Under the pieces are notes generated by a model that was not told the origin of the DNA, did not search any database, and worked only from the letters and a program-made list of their open reading frames with translations. Below, one piece after another: positions 26,602-34,740 of a DNA stretch of 64,000 bases. The DNA is from Pukyongiella litopenaei (GTDB lineage: Bacteria; Pseudomonadota; Alphaproteobacteria; Rhodobacterales; Rhodobacteraceae): NCBI RefSeq assembly GCF_003008555.2, contig NZ_CP027665.1, positions 2,666,001 to 2,730,000 of the forward strand, written 5' to 3'. Every line of letters starts with the position of its first letter. The stretch's first letter is position 1. A program made the position numbers and the translations under genes.

Positions 26602-27597
26602 TTGGGCGAACCGGTTCCGATGGTGGAAATCTGGCGCGGCGATCTGCTGGAGAGCCTGCATTCGGGCCATGCGGTGATCTGCGGTGCCGATGGCGACATC
26701 CTGCGTGCCTGGGGCGATCCGGGCACGGTGATCTATCCGCGGTCGTCCTGCAAGATGATCCAGGCGCTGCCGCTGGTCACCTCGGGGGCGGCGGCGAAAT
26801 ACGGGCTGGGGTCCGAGCAGCTCGCGCTGGCCTGTGCCTCGCATAATGGCGCGGCGATCCACACCGACAGGGTGTCGGCATGGCTGGACCGGCTGGGGCT
26901 GGGCGATGCCGATTTCCGTTGCGGCCCGCAGGAACCGGCCGACCTGTCCGCCCGCGACGCGCTGATCCGGGCCCATGAGCGCCCGTGCCAGGTGCATAAC
27001 AACTGTTCCGGCAAACATGCCGGGTTCCTGACGCTGGCGGCGCATATGGGGGCCGGGCCGGACTATGTCGAGATCGACCACCCGGTGCAGCAGGCGGCGC
27101 TGGCCGCCTTCGAGGACGCGACCGGCGAGGACAGTCCCGGCTATGGCATCGACGGGTGTTCGGCCCCCAATTTCGCGACCACCTTGCACGGGCTCGCCCG
27201 GGCGATGGCCCGGTTCGCCAGCGCGCATGACCGGTCGGACCGGGCCAGCACCGCCGCGGCGCAGCTGACCGGGGCGATGATCGCGCATCCCGATCTCGTG
27301 GCGGGCGAAGGCCGCGCCTGCACCGCGCTGATGCGCGCGATGGAGGGCCGCGCCGCGGTCAAGACCGGCGCCGAGGCGGTGTTCACCGCGATCCTGCCGG
27401 AAAAGCGCCTGGGCGTCGCGGTGAAGATCACCGATGGCGCGACCCGCGCCAGCGAATGCGCGATCACCGCGATCCTCGCCGGTCTGGGCGTGATCGACCC
27501 CGCCAGCCCCGCCGCGCGCGCCTATCTGAACGCGCCGCTGCTGAACCGGCGGGGCATGGCCTGCGGGTCGATCCGCCCCGCCGCCGCGTTGGGCTGA
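26602..27597 (+). CDS. L-asparaginase, Rhizobium etli-type (class 3)
   Basis: A 331-residue PF06089-type asparaginase, unrelated to E. coli AnsA/AnsB. The beta-lactamase-like Ser-Xaa-Xaa-Lys nucleophile motif is at 48-51 (SSCK), and the metal-site motif NNCSGKHAGF gives C135 and K138, with a second cysteine in GIDGCSAPNF. These match the catalytic and zinc-site layout reported for R. etli ReAV. It hydrolyses L-asparagine to aspartate and ammonia. Translation starts at TTG 26602-26604 behind GAGGTGA. It is divergent from the IalB gene. Confidence 0.85.
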   Translation: MGEPVPMVEIWRGDLLESLHSGHAVICGADGDILRAWGDPGTVIYPRSSCKMIQALPLVTSGAAAKYGLGSEQLALACASHNGAAIHTDRVSAWLDRLGLGDADFRCGPQEPADLSARDALIRAHERPCQVHNNCSGKHAGFLTLAAHMGAGPDYVEIDHPVQQAALAAFEDATGEDSPGYGIDGCSAPNFATTLHGLARAMARFASAHDRSDRASTAAAQLTGAMIAHPDLVAGEGRACTALMRAMEGRAAVKTGAEAVFTAILPEKRLGVAVKITDGATRASECAITAILAGLGVIDPASPAARAYLNAPLLNRRGMACGSIRPAAALG

Positions 27598-27599
27598 CC

Positions 27600-27914
27600 C
27601 TACATTTCGATGATCTCGGCAATCTCGACCGAGCCGCTGCCATCGACCACCAGCGGGCAGCCCTTGGCCATTTCGCAGGCGGTTTCGAGATCGTCCGCCG
27701 CGACCACCGAATAGCCCGAGGCCGGATTGGCGCCGCCATTGCCGGTCACGCCCGCGCCGGTCACGGTTTTCGACAGCCCGACCGGCGCGCCGGGCGTGGT
27801 CAGCGCGTCCCCCATGCCGCCCATCCATGCCTGCCAGGCGGCCATGGCCTTTGCTCCGTCCTCCGGGGTCTCCGGCTTGCCGCCGCCGTGATAGACATAC
27901 AGAAACTGTGGCAT
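27600..27914 (-). CDS. YCII-domain protein
   Basis: A 104-residue small protein of the YCII/DGPF type. It begins MPQFLYVYHGGGKP, has a central glycine-rich turn (GAGVTGNGGANPASGYSVVAADDLETACEMAKGCP) and ends SVEIAEIIEM, the usual final strand of this ferredoxin-like fold. Function is unknown. It lies directly upstream of, and in the same orientation as, the sequence after the SRPBCC gene; YCII proteins often accompany ArsR/SRPBCC pairs, so it may belong to the same transcription unit. Confidence 0.8.
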   Translation of the reverse strand: MPQFLYVYHGGGKPETPEDGAKAMAAWQAWMGGMGDALTTPGAPVGLSKTVTGAGVTGNGGANPASGYSVVAADDLETACEMAKGCPLVVDGSGSVEIAEIIEM

Positions 27915-27963
27915 CGTCCTTCCTCCTTGATGAAACTTCAGATCACGGGGCCCGGGGCGGGAC

Positions 27964-28389
27964 TCAGAGCAGGGCTTCGAGCCTGCGCAGGGACGAGGTC
28001 CAGCCCCGTTCGTGGTTGTCGCCCGCTTCCCCGTCGGCGAGGTCGCGGTGATCGAGGATCAGCCGCGCGCCCTTGTCCGAGGCCTCGACACTCAGCGTGA
28101 CATGGCTTTCGTGACCGCGCCGGTCGTCGTCGTCATGCCAGCCCCAGGTGAACCCGACCGACCGGGGCGGGTCCACATGGGTGACATGGCCGGAGACCTT
28201 GAACCGCTGGCCTTCGCCGTTCTCCATCACCGAGAACCACGGCCCGGTGCGGGTGAAGTCCAGCTCATGGTCCGGCACATGAACCCCTTCGGGACCCCAC
28301 CATCGCAGCAGGTTCTCGGTTCGGGTGACCCAGGCGAACAGCGTGTCGGGCGCCACCGCGAGATCTCTTTCGATATGCAGGTCTGTCAT
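27964..28389 (-). CDS. SRPBCC/AHSA1-domain protein
   Basis: A 141-residue SRPBCC-fold protein of the activator-of-Hsp90-like (AHSA1) group: IERDLAVAPDTLFAWVTRTENLLRWWGPEG at the start and GWTSSLRRLEALL at the end. The fold holds a hydrophobic ligand cavity. The start ATG overlaps the stop of the ArsR-type regulator gene by 4 bp. ArsR-SRPBCC pairs are widespread and often followed by a YCII gene, as here; the ligand is not known. Confidence 0.85.
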   Translation of the reverse strand: MTDLHIERDLAVAPDTLFAWVTRTENLLRWWGPEGVHVPDHELDFTRTGPWFSVMENGEGQRFKVSGHVTHVDPPRSVGFTWGWHDDDDRRGHESHVTLSVEASDKGARLILDHRDLADGEAGDNHERGWTSSLRRLEALL

Positions 28390-28709
28390 GTGTGGTCGGT
28401 CTCCGATATCACCGCTTCCAGCCGGTCGAGGCTGGTTTCCCAGAATGCGCGGCGCGACCGGGTCCAGTCGGCAATCGCCCGCAACCCGTCGGGGTTGGCG
28501 GAATAGAGCCGCCGGGTTCCCTCTGCGCGCCGCGTGACCAGGCCCGCCTCGCGCAACACCCTGAGATGGCGCGAGATCGCCGCCCCGGTCATGCCGCGCC
28601 CCGCGATCAGGCCGCCGGCCGGGGATTCGCCGCGTTGGATCAGCTGTTCGACAATCGACAGGCGGGTGTCGTCGGCAAGCGCCGAGAACAGCTTGGGCAA
28701 AGTCGTCAT
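28386..28709 (-). CDS. ArsR-family transcriptional regulator
   Basis: A 107-residue winged-helix regulator: LFSALADDTRLSIVEQLI, recognition helix region MTGAAISRHLRVLREAGLV and wing RRAEGTRRLYSA. No cysteine metal site is present, so it is not an arsenic or metal sensor of the classical type. An in-frame ATG at 28724 would put the start inside a palindromic operator, so I chose the ATG at 28707-28709. It is first in an operon with the SRPBCC and probably the YCII gene. Confidence 0.82.
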   Translation of the reverse strand: MTTLPKLFSALADDTRLSIVEQLIQRGESPAGGLIAGRGMTGAAISRHLRVLREAGLVTRRAEGTRRLYSANPDGLRAIADWTRSRRAFWETSLDRLEAVISETDHT

Positions 28710-28714
28710 GTCTC

Positions 28715-28736
28715 TATTTAACATGATTGTTAAATA
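28715..28736. promoter_or_regulatory. Palindromic operator upstream of the ArsR-type gene
   Basis: TATTTAACA and TGTTAAATA form a perfect 9-bp inverted repeat around TGAT, ending five bases before the chosen ArsR start codon. It is AT-rich in a GC-rich neighbourhood and has the size and symmetry of ArsR-family operators, so autoregulation is likely. Confidence 0.65.
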
Positions 28737-28853
28737 AAGCAACGCCCATTTGCGACCGCCCCGGCGCGGTGCCGTGTAGACTTGATTCGGGCCTTGCCGC
28801 TAAAATAAGCATGCTTGATTCGTTTTTTTGACTAATTTGCAGGAGAACCCGTC

Positions 28854-29198
28854 ATGTTGCGGAGCCTAGTTTATTCGACCCTCGGGGCGCTTCTTGTCCT
28901 GGCGGGATGCACGCCTCCGCAGCCGCCCGAGCCCGCCGCGCAAGTGTCCGCCGGCAGCGGCACTGGCAGTGGTTCCAGCGGCAGTTCAGGCGCAAGCACC
29001 GGTGGCAGCAGCGGCACGAGTGCGGGCGGTGCCGGCGTCGGCTATAATGGCGGTGACGGTGGCGGCGGCGGCGGTGGTAGTGCCGGCGGTGATTCCGGCG
29101 GTGACGCTGGTGGTGATGCCGGCGGTGATTCCGGTGGCGACTCGGGCGGTGACTCGGGCACCGGCGGTGATGATGGTGGCGGCTCCAGTTGGGGCTAG
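28854..29198 (+). CDS. Glycine-rich lipoprotein
   Basis: A 114-residue predicted lipoprotein. A signal peptide with lipobox LAGC places the lipidated cysteine at residue 19; residue 20 is Thr, not the inner-membrane-retention Asp. The mature part is low complexity: Pro-rich (20-30), then Gly/Ser, then about six GGDS/GGDA repeats ending SSWG. It is acidic and probably disordered outside the membrane anchor. It lies 15 bp before the caspase-like gene in the same direction and is preceded by AGGAG, so both are likely co-expressed. Confidence 0.7.
   Translation: MLRSLVYSTLGALLVLAGCTPPQPPEPAAQVSAGSGTGSGSSGSSGASTGGSSGTSAGGAGVGYNGGDGGGGGGGSAGGDSGGDAGGDAGGDSGGDSGGDSGTGGDDGGGSSWG
29085..29156 (+). 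repeat. Six 12-bp tandem repeats in the lipoprotein gene
   Basis: Six near-identical 12-bp units of the form GGCGGTGAYTCS each encode Gly-Gly-Asp-Ser or Gly-Gly-Asp-Ala. Such in-frame repeats could vary in number by slippage without breaking the gene. Confidence 0.75.
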
Positions 29199-29213
29199 GC
29201 GGCAGGTAAGCCG

Positions 29214-31583
29214 ATGACGATCGGACATCGAATGAACAGGTTTCGCGGGGCGGCCGCCGCTGTCGCCCTGATCGGCCTGACCCATATCTTCCCGGCAGGC
29301 GCCGGAGCCGAGGCGCCGGGCACCGCCGCGCATCCCAAGATCGCCATCGTGATCGGCAACCAGGACTACGAGAACGTTGCCGACCTGGGCAATGCGCGCA
29401 AGGATGCCGAAGACATCGCCGCTCTGCTGCGCGAGTTCCGGTTCAACGTCTTCGACGGGTTCGACCTGGAAAAGCGGGAATTCGAGGAATTGCTGCGGAC
29501 CGCGGTCCTGAACATCCCGCAGAATGCGGATGTGGTGTTCTATTATGCCGGCCACGGCATCCAGATCGGCCGGCGCAACTATCTGCTGCCGGTGGATGCG
29601 AAATTCGAGAGCATCTATGACGTGCCGCTGGAAACCATGACGCTGGACCGGGTGATCGACACCCTGGCGGCGCGGGGCGCGGCGCATCTGGCGATCCTCG
29701 ATTCCTGCCGGGACAACCCGTTCGAGAACATCCGTCTGGCCGCCGACCTGGATGCCAACCTGTTCGAGACTCGCGTCGGGTTCGACGTGTTTCGCACCCC
29801 GATCAATTCGATCGTGGCCTATTCGACCTCGCCCGGCGCCACCGCGATGGACGGCGAGATCGGCCAGAACAGCCCCTATACCTCGGCGGTGCTGAGCATC
29901 GCGCGCGAGGCGCCCACCGAAAACATCCAGCAGCTGTTCCCGCTGATTCGCGAACGGGTGCATACCGCCACCGAGGGCCGGCAGGTTCCGTGGGAAAGCT
30001 CGACGCTGGTGCGTCCGTTCCATCTCGCCCAGCTGACCCCTGACGCCACGCCGGATCCCGCCTCCGATGCCACGCCGGATCCCGCCTCCGATGCCACGCC
30101 GGATCCCGTGGCCGACGCGGCACCGGTTGCGGTCTCCTATGCCGGCCGGTTCGACCGCGCGGTGTCGCTGGACGCGGCGATCGCGGCGGAACTGGGCCAG
30201 CCCATCGGCGCGGCGCGGCTGGTGGAGGCCCCCGCAAACGGGGTGGTCGCGCTGAACGACCCGGAACGGGACGGGATGGTGACCTATGCGCCCGAGATCG
30301 CGGATATACGCGCGCTGGATGTCACCGACCGCAGCATGAGCGACCGGTTCACCATCGAGGTCACGCCCGGTTCCGGTCCGTCCCGGCTGGTTTCGGTGGC
30401 GCTGGAGCTGACGCTGGATGCCTGCGATCTCGAAGCGGGCGACACGCTGGATCTCGACGGGGTCGGCGTGTTCCGCCTGCCCAACGAACTGGATCTGCGC
30501 AGAGGCCTGCCGATCTGCGAGGCCGCGCTGCAGCGTGACCCGGATGTCGTGCGGTTCCGCTATCAGCTGGGCCGCCTGCAACAGGCTGCCCGTCAGTTCG
30601 ACGCGGCCTATGACAATTTCCGCGCCGCCGCCGACGCCGGACACATGCGGGCCAAACACGCGCTGTCGGTGCTGCTGGACACCGATCGGCTGGACCGCGA
30701 CGTGACCGGGATCCCTCATGATCCGGAACTGGCGCTCGCGCTGCTCGAAGAGGGCGTCGCCCAGCAGGACCCCTATGCGCTGCACCGGCTGGGCAAGCGG
30801 CTGATGCGCGAAGGCGAAACCGAGACCGAACGCAAGCGCGGTTTCGAACTGCTCGAACGCGCGGTCGAACTGGGCCATACCTTTTCGATGAACGAACTGG
30901 GGGTCTATTTCCTGACCAGGGACACCGACCACTACATCCCCGAACGCGGGATGCGATACCTGCGCGCCTCGGAACTGCGCGAGGATATCTATGGCTACAA
31001 CAACCTCGGCTTCGTGGCGCTGCACGGGCTGGATGGAAACCCGACCGACTATGACAGGGCGCTGGGCTATTTCCAGGCCGCGTCCGAGGGCGGGCATCCG
31101 ACGGCGCCGGCCAATATCGCGCGGATGATCTTGCGCGGCCAGGTCGGCGGGCGCGACACGGTCGAGGCGCTGCGCTGGTATGACCTTGCGCTAGAACGCG
31201 GCGACGGCTGGGGCGGGGCCAATGGCGCCATCATCATCGGCAAGGGCGACGTGCCCGGACGCGGCCCGGCGGATGCGGCGGTGCGGGCCGCCAAGGCGGT
31301 CGGCCTGACCGATGAAGGCGCCGCGAAAAAGGCCCGCGAGACGCTGCAGTCGCTGCCGGCCGAGGCGGTGAACCGCGCCATGCAGATGGTGCTGAACGAG
31401 GTCGGCCAGACCGTGGCGGTCGATGGCCAGATCGGCCCGGCCACGCTGGGCGCGCTGGAGGCGGCGAGCGCCGAATACGGCATGCAGGTGCCGTCCGCGG
31501 CCCGCTCCGATCCGACGGCGCGGCTGTTGCAGGCCGCGCGGGTCTACTGGGCCATGAACCCGGTGCGGCTCGACCTGTTCTGA
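29214..31583 (+). CDS. Secreted caspase-fold protease (peptidase C14) with SEL1 repeats
   Basis: A 789-residue protein. A signal-like hydrophobic segment (about 8-32) is followed by a caspase domain (40-270): VIGNQDYENV, catalytic His in YYAGHG (H114) and catalytic Cys in ILDSCRDNPF (C165). A Pro/Asp/Ala-rich linker (275-303) holds an 8-residue repeat, then a beta-rich region, tetratricopeptide/SEL1-like repeats (about 445-690), and a short C-terminal segment VDGQIGPATLGALEAA resembling a PG_binding_1 helix. The His-Cys dyad is intact, so it is probably an active orthocaspase-type enzyme exported to the periplasm. It follows the lipoprotein gene. Confidence 0.85.
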   Translation: MTIGHRMNRFRGAAAAVALIGLTHIFPAGAGAEAPGTAAHPKIAIVIGNQDYENVADLGNARKDAEDIAALLREFRFNVFDGFDLEKREFEELLRTAVLNIPQNADVVFYYAGHGIQIGRRNYLLPVDAKFESIYDVPLETMTLDRVIDTLAARGAAHLAILDSCRDNPFENIRLAADLDANLFETRVGFDVFRTPINSIVAYSTSPGATAMDGEIGQNSPYTSAVLSIAREAPTENIQQLFPLIRERVHTATEGRQVPWESSTLVRPFHLAQLTPDATPDPASDATPDPASDATPDPVADAAPVAVSYAGRFDRAVSLDAAIAAELGQPIGAARLVEAPANGVVALNDPERDGMVTYAPEIADIRALDVTDRSMSDRFTIEVTPGSGPSRLVSVALELTLDACDLEAGDTLDLDGVGVFRLPNELDLRRGLPICEAALQRDPDVVRFRYQLGRLQQAARQFDAAYDNFRAAADAGHMRAKHALSVLLDTDRLDRDVTGIPHDPELALALLEEGVAQQDPYALHRLGKRLMREGETETERKRGFELLERAVELGHTFSMNELGVYFLTRDTDHYIPERGMRYLRASELREDIYGYNNLGFVALHGLDGNPTDYDRALGYFQAASEGGHPTAPANIARMILRGQVGGRDTVEALRWYDLALERGDGWGGANGAIIIGKGDVPGRGPADAAVRAAKAVGLTDEGAAKKARETLQSLPAEAVNRAMQMVLNEVGQTVAVDGQIGPATLGALEAASAEYGMQVPSAARSDPTARLLQAARVYWAMNPVRLDLF
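30045..30116 (+). repeat. Three 24-bp tandem repeats in the caspase linker
   Basis: Three consecutive 24-bp units encode the linker repeat ATPDPASD; the third diverges in its last bases (ATPDPVAD). The identity of the first two units points to recent duplication. Confidence 0.8.
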
Positions 31584-32471
31584 TCAGGCGGCCGCAGCGC
31601 CGGCGAACTGCTCTTTGGCATAGCCCTGCAGGAACAGCAGCGCGGTCAGGTCGCCGTGGTTGATGCGCACCTCGCATTGCGCGGCCACCGCCGGTTTGGC
31701 ATGCAGCGCCACCCCGGTGCCCGCGCGCGACAACATGCCCAGATCGTTGGCGCCGTCGCCCACGGCGATCACGTCGGTCTGCGACAGGCCCAGCCGCGCG
31801 GTGATCGCGTCCAGCGCCTCGACCTTGGCCGCGCGGCCGAGGATCGGGCGGGCGACCTCGCCCGTCAGCCGGCCATCGGCCACCAGCAGCGTGTTGGCGC
31901 GGTTTTCATCGAAGCCCAGCCGGGACGCCACCGCCTGCGTGAACGCGGTGAACCCGCCCGAGACCAGCGCGGCGTGACCGCCCCGCGCCTTCATCGTCGC
32001 CACCAGTTCGTGCCCGCCGGGCATCAGCGTGATGCGCTGGTCCAGCACCCGGTCGATCACGCCCGTGTCCAGCCCGCGCAGCAGGCCGACCCGTTCGATC
32101 AATGCGCCCTCGAAATCCAGTTCGCCGTTCATCGCGCGGGCGGTGATGTCCCTGACCCGGTCGCCTACGCCCGCCTCGTCGGCCAGTTCGTCGATACATT
32201 CCTGTTCGATCATGGTGCTGTCCATGTCGGCCAGCAGCATCGTCTTGCGCCGCCCGTCTTGCGGCTGCACCACCAGATCCACGCCCAGCCGCTGCAGATC
32301 CTCCCAGACATGCCACAGGTTGTCCGGGCGGGCCGGCAGGGTGAACTCGGCGGCCTCGTCCGGGGCCAGCCAGGTCACGTCGCCGCCGCCCCACGCATTG
32401 CGCAGCGATTCGGCCAGGGCCAGGTCCAGCGCCGGACGGGCAGGGGCGGTGATCAGGGTGGCAACGAACAT
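31584..32471 (-). CDS. serB: Phosphoserine phosphatase
   Basis: A 295-residue HAD-superfamily phosphatase. The nucleophile motif DMDSTMIEQECIDELA, the serine motif LVSGGFTAF, and the acidic motif AVGDGANDLGML match SerB, which releases serine from phosphoserine, the last step of serine synthesis. An N-terminal domain of about 85 residues precedes the catalytic part, as usual for this type. GGAG precedes the ATG at 32469-32471; upstream in-frame codons extend the frame but have no ribosome site. serC and serA lie 4 kb away on the other strand. Confidence 0.92.
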   Translation of the reverse strand: MFVATLITAPARPALDLALAESLRNAWGGGDVTWLAPDEAAEFTLPARPDNLWHVWEDLQRLGVDLVVQPQDGRRKTMLLADMDSTMIEQECIDELADEAGVGDRVRDITARAMNGELDFEGALIERVGLLRGLDTGVIDRVLDQRITLMPGGHELVATMKARGGHAALVSGGFTAFTQAVASRLGFDENRANTLLVADGRLTGEVARPILGRAAKVEALDAITARLGLSQTDVIAVGDGANDLGMLSRAGTGVALHAKPAVAAQCEVRINHGDLTALLFLQGYAKEQFAGAAAA

Positions 32472-32538
32472 GGCGGCTCCGGGCATGAGGACAGTCTGGC
32501 GTTGGTATAGGGCGCAACCGGCGCCGGGGAAACCGCTG

Positions 32539-33690
32539 TCAGAGCGGCGCGCCGCCCCGCCAGACCGCGCGCAGGCGCAGATCGTCCGACAGGTGCAGGA
32601 TATCGGCGCGGGCACCCGGCACCAGCCGCCCGATCCGGTCGTCGCAGCCGATCAGCGCCGCCGGGATCGCCGTTGCCATCGCCAGGGCGCGGGGCAGGTC
32701 GGCATCGGTGGCGGCCATCACGTTGCGCAGCGCGCGCGCCAGGTCCAGGTCCGCGCCCGCGAGGGTGCCGTCGGCCAGCGTCAGCCGGCCATCGGCGCGG
32801 CGTATCTCGCGGCCGTTGAGGGTAAAGGCGGCGATCTCCGACCCCGCCGTGGCCATCGCGTCGCTGACCAGGAATATCCGCCCCGGACCTCGCTTGGCGC
32901 GGAGCGCGGCGGCGATGGTTCGCGGATGCACATGGATCATGTCGGCGATCAGCCCGGCCGACAGCGCCCCGCATTCCAGCGCGGCGCCGACCAGCCCCGG
33001 CTCGCGGCTGCCCAGCTGGCTCATGGCGTTGAACAGGTGGGTGACGCAGCGCACGCCATGCCCGGCCGCATCGGCGCAGGCGGCAAACCCGGCATCGCTG
33101 TGACCGAGCGACAGCAGGATACCGGCCTCCGCCATCGCCCGCTTCTGTGCGGGCGTCACGCTCTCGGGGGCGATGGTCACCTTGAGCACCGGCACCTGCC
33201 GCGCGGCCGCCAGCAGCAGGTCCAGATCGTCCGCCTGCATCGGACGGATCAGCGCCGGGTCATGGGCGCCCTTGCGGGCCAGCGACAGATGCGGCCCCTC
33301 CAGATGCAATCCGGCAATGCCCGCCACCCCCTCGGCCCGTGCATCCCGCACTGCCGCGATGGCCGCGCGGGTGATATCGGGCCGGTCGGTGATCAGCGTC
33401 GGCAGGATCGAGGTCGCGCCGAGCCCCGCATGGGCCTCCGCCATGACCCCGAGCGTTTCCACCGTGGGCGCGTCGTTGAACATCACGCCACCGCCGCCAT
33501 TGACCTGAAGATCGACGAAACCGGGCGACAGGATGCCGCCGTCCAGTCGCCGGGTTTCGGTGCCGCCGGGCACCTCATCCGCGATGGCGGCCACATGATC
33601 GCCATCCAGCAGCAATGCCCGGCCGCGATGTATCCGCTCGCCGTCGAAGATCTCTGCCCCCGTGAGCGCGATCCGTTCCCGCCCGGTCAC
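32539..33690 (-). CDS. nagA: N-acetylglucosamine-6-phosphate deacetylase
   Basis: A 383-residue amidohydrolase. Metal and substrate residues are seen in HLEGPHLS, LSLGHSDAG, THLFNAMSQ, IHVHP and the catalytic aspartate LVSDAMATAG. It deacetylates GlcNAc-6-P to glucosamine-6-P in amino-sugar and cell-wall recycling. The likely start is GTG 33688-33690, overlapping the upstream kinase stop (GTGA), so the pair is translationally coupled. Without this start the open frame continues as a shadow across the kinase gene. Confidence 0.9.
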   Translation of the reverse strand: MTGRERIALTGAEIFDGERIHRGRALLLDGDHVAAIADEVPGGTETRRLDGGILSPGFVDLQVNGGGGVMFNDAPTVETLGVMAEAHAGLGATSILPTLITDRPDITRAAIAAVRDARAEGVAGIAGLHLEGPHLSLARKGAHDPALIRPMQADDLDLLLAAARQVPVLKVTIAPESVTPAQKRAMAEAGILLSLGHSDAGFAACADAAGHGVRCVTHLFNAMSQLGSREPGLVGAALECGALSAGLIADMIHVHPRTIAAALRAKRGPGRIFLVSDAMATAGSEIAAFTLNGREIRRADGRLTLADGTLAGADLDLARALRNVMAATDADLPRALAMATAIPAALIGCDDRIGRLVPGARADILHLSDDLRLRAVWRGGAPL

Positions 33691-34559
33691 GGCGCGTCCC
33701 CGATCCCGGCCGCCAGCCGCAGCGCCCCGTCGAGCGCGGTGCCCGCCGGGTCGCGAAGCGCATTGGCGATATCGTCGGCCAGGTAGGGCGCGTAATGCGG
33801 GCCGACGCCTCCCGTCAGGCAGACCGGTTCCGCCGGTTGCCAGCCCATCGCGTGCAGGCCCTGTTCGACATAGCGCGCCCCCGCCCGCATCAGCGTCAGC
33901 GCCGTTGCGTCGCCATTTTCTGCCGCCGCGATCACCCGCGGGGCGAGGCCCGCGAAATCGGCGGCGCCCGCGGTGCTGGCAAACCGGACGATCTCGACCG
34001 CATCCCCGAATTCGGCGGCGATCGCGTCGGTCAGCGGGCAATGCGGGATCAGCCCGTCCAGCGCATGCAGCGTGTGGGACAGCAGCCCGCGCCCGAGCCA
34101 GGCGCCGGACGCCTCGTCGCCCATGGTCAACCCGTAGCCGCCGATCAGCCGCAGCCGGTCCCCCGTCTGCCGGGCCATGAAGGACCCGGTGCCGAGACCG
34201 GCCACCGCCCCGTCCCCGCCGCCGAGCGCCCCGGTCACGGTCGTTCGCCGGTCGTCCCCGACCTGCGCCCGCGACAGGTTCAGCGCCGCCGCAATCCGGT
34301 CGCCGGTGCGGGGATCGAGCACCCCGGCAAGGCCCAGATAGGCGGGCAGCGCCTGCAGCCGGTCGCCGCTGATCCCGGTCGCGCCGCGCAGCTGCGCCAG
34401 CGCATCGCGAAGGGTGCGGATGGTTCCGTCGAGATCGGTGGTGGCATTGGCGGCGCCCGCCTGCACCTCGTGGCGCTGCCCGTCCAGCACCAGCGCGGCC
34501 CGGCACGAGGTGCCGCCGCCGTCCACTCCGATCACGTTGTTGGGTGTCGAATCCTGCAT
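33687..34559 (-). CDS. BadF/BcrA-type N-acetylglucosamine kinase
   Basis: A 290-residue ASKHA-fold kinase of the BadF/BadG/BcrA/BcrD family. The phosphate-1 motif VDGGGTSCRAAL lies at the N-terminus, GLGTGSFMA (phosphate 2) near 115, and LTGGVGPHYAPYL near the end. With nagA coupled downstream, the likely reaction is ATP-dependent phosphorylation of GlcNAc (or glucosamine), giving NagA its substrate. Together they could recycle murein sugars released by the two lytic transglycosylases of this window; that link is inference. Confidence 0.82.
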   Translation of the reverse strand: MQDSTPNNVIGVDGGGTSCRAALVLDGQRHEVQAGAANATTDLDGTIRTLRDALAQLRGATGISGDRLQALPAYLGLAGVLDPRTGDRIAAALNLSRAQVGDDRRTTVTGALGGGDGAVAGLGTGSFMARQTGDRLRLIGGYGLTMGDEASGAWLGRGLLSHTLHALDGLIPHCPLTDAIAAEFGDAVEIVRFASTAGAADFAGLAPRVIAAAENGDATALTLMRAGARYVEQGLHAMGWQPAEPVCLTGGVGPHYAPYLADDIANALRDPAGTALDGALRLAAGIGDAP

Positions 34560-34740
34560 GTGCTAGATTTGGGGCAGCTTGCGATGGATTGGAACCGCGA
34601 ATGACGGCCATGCGGGGCAGAGAGGCAGATTTTCGACACCACCGCCGCGCGGCGGGTCTTTGCTGTCGCACGCACCGGCATCTTGTGGCGGGTGCCCATT
34701 CGGATAAGCTGTCGCAAAGCCGAAAACAGAGGGCGGGCAG

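Noticed and set aside
29041-29170. Possible CRISPR-like or minisatellite array
   Set aside because: Repeats are 12 bp, directly adjacent, in frame and encode Gly-Gly-Asp-Ser; there are no spacers.
28986-31097. 703-codon minus-strand frame opposite the caspase gene
   Set aside because: It is a codon-bias shadow of the caspase gene, with no start signal and no motif.
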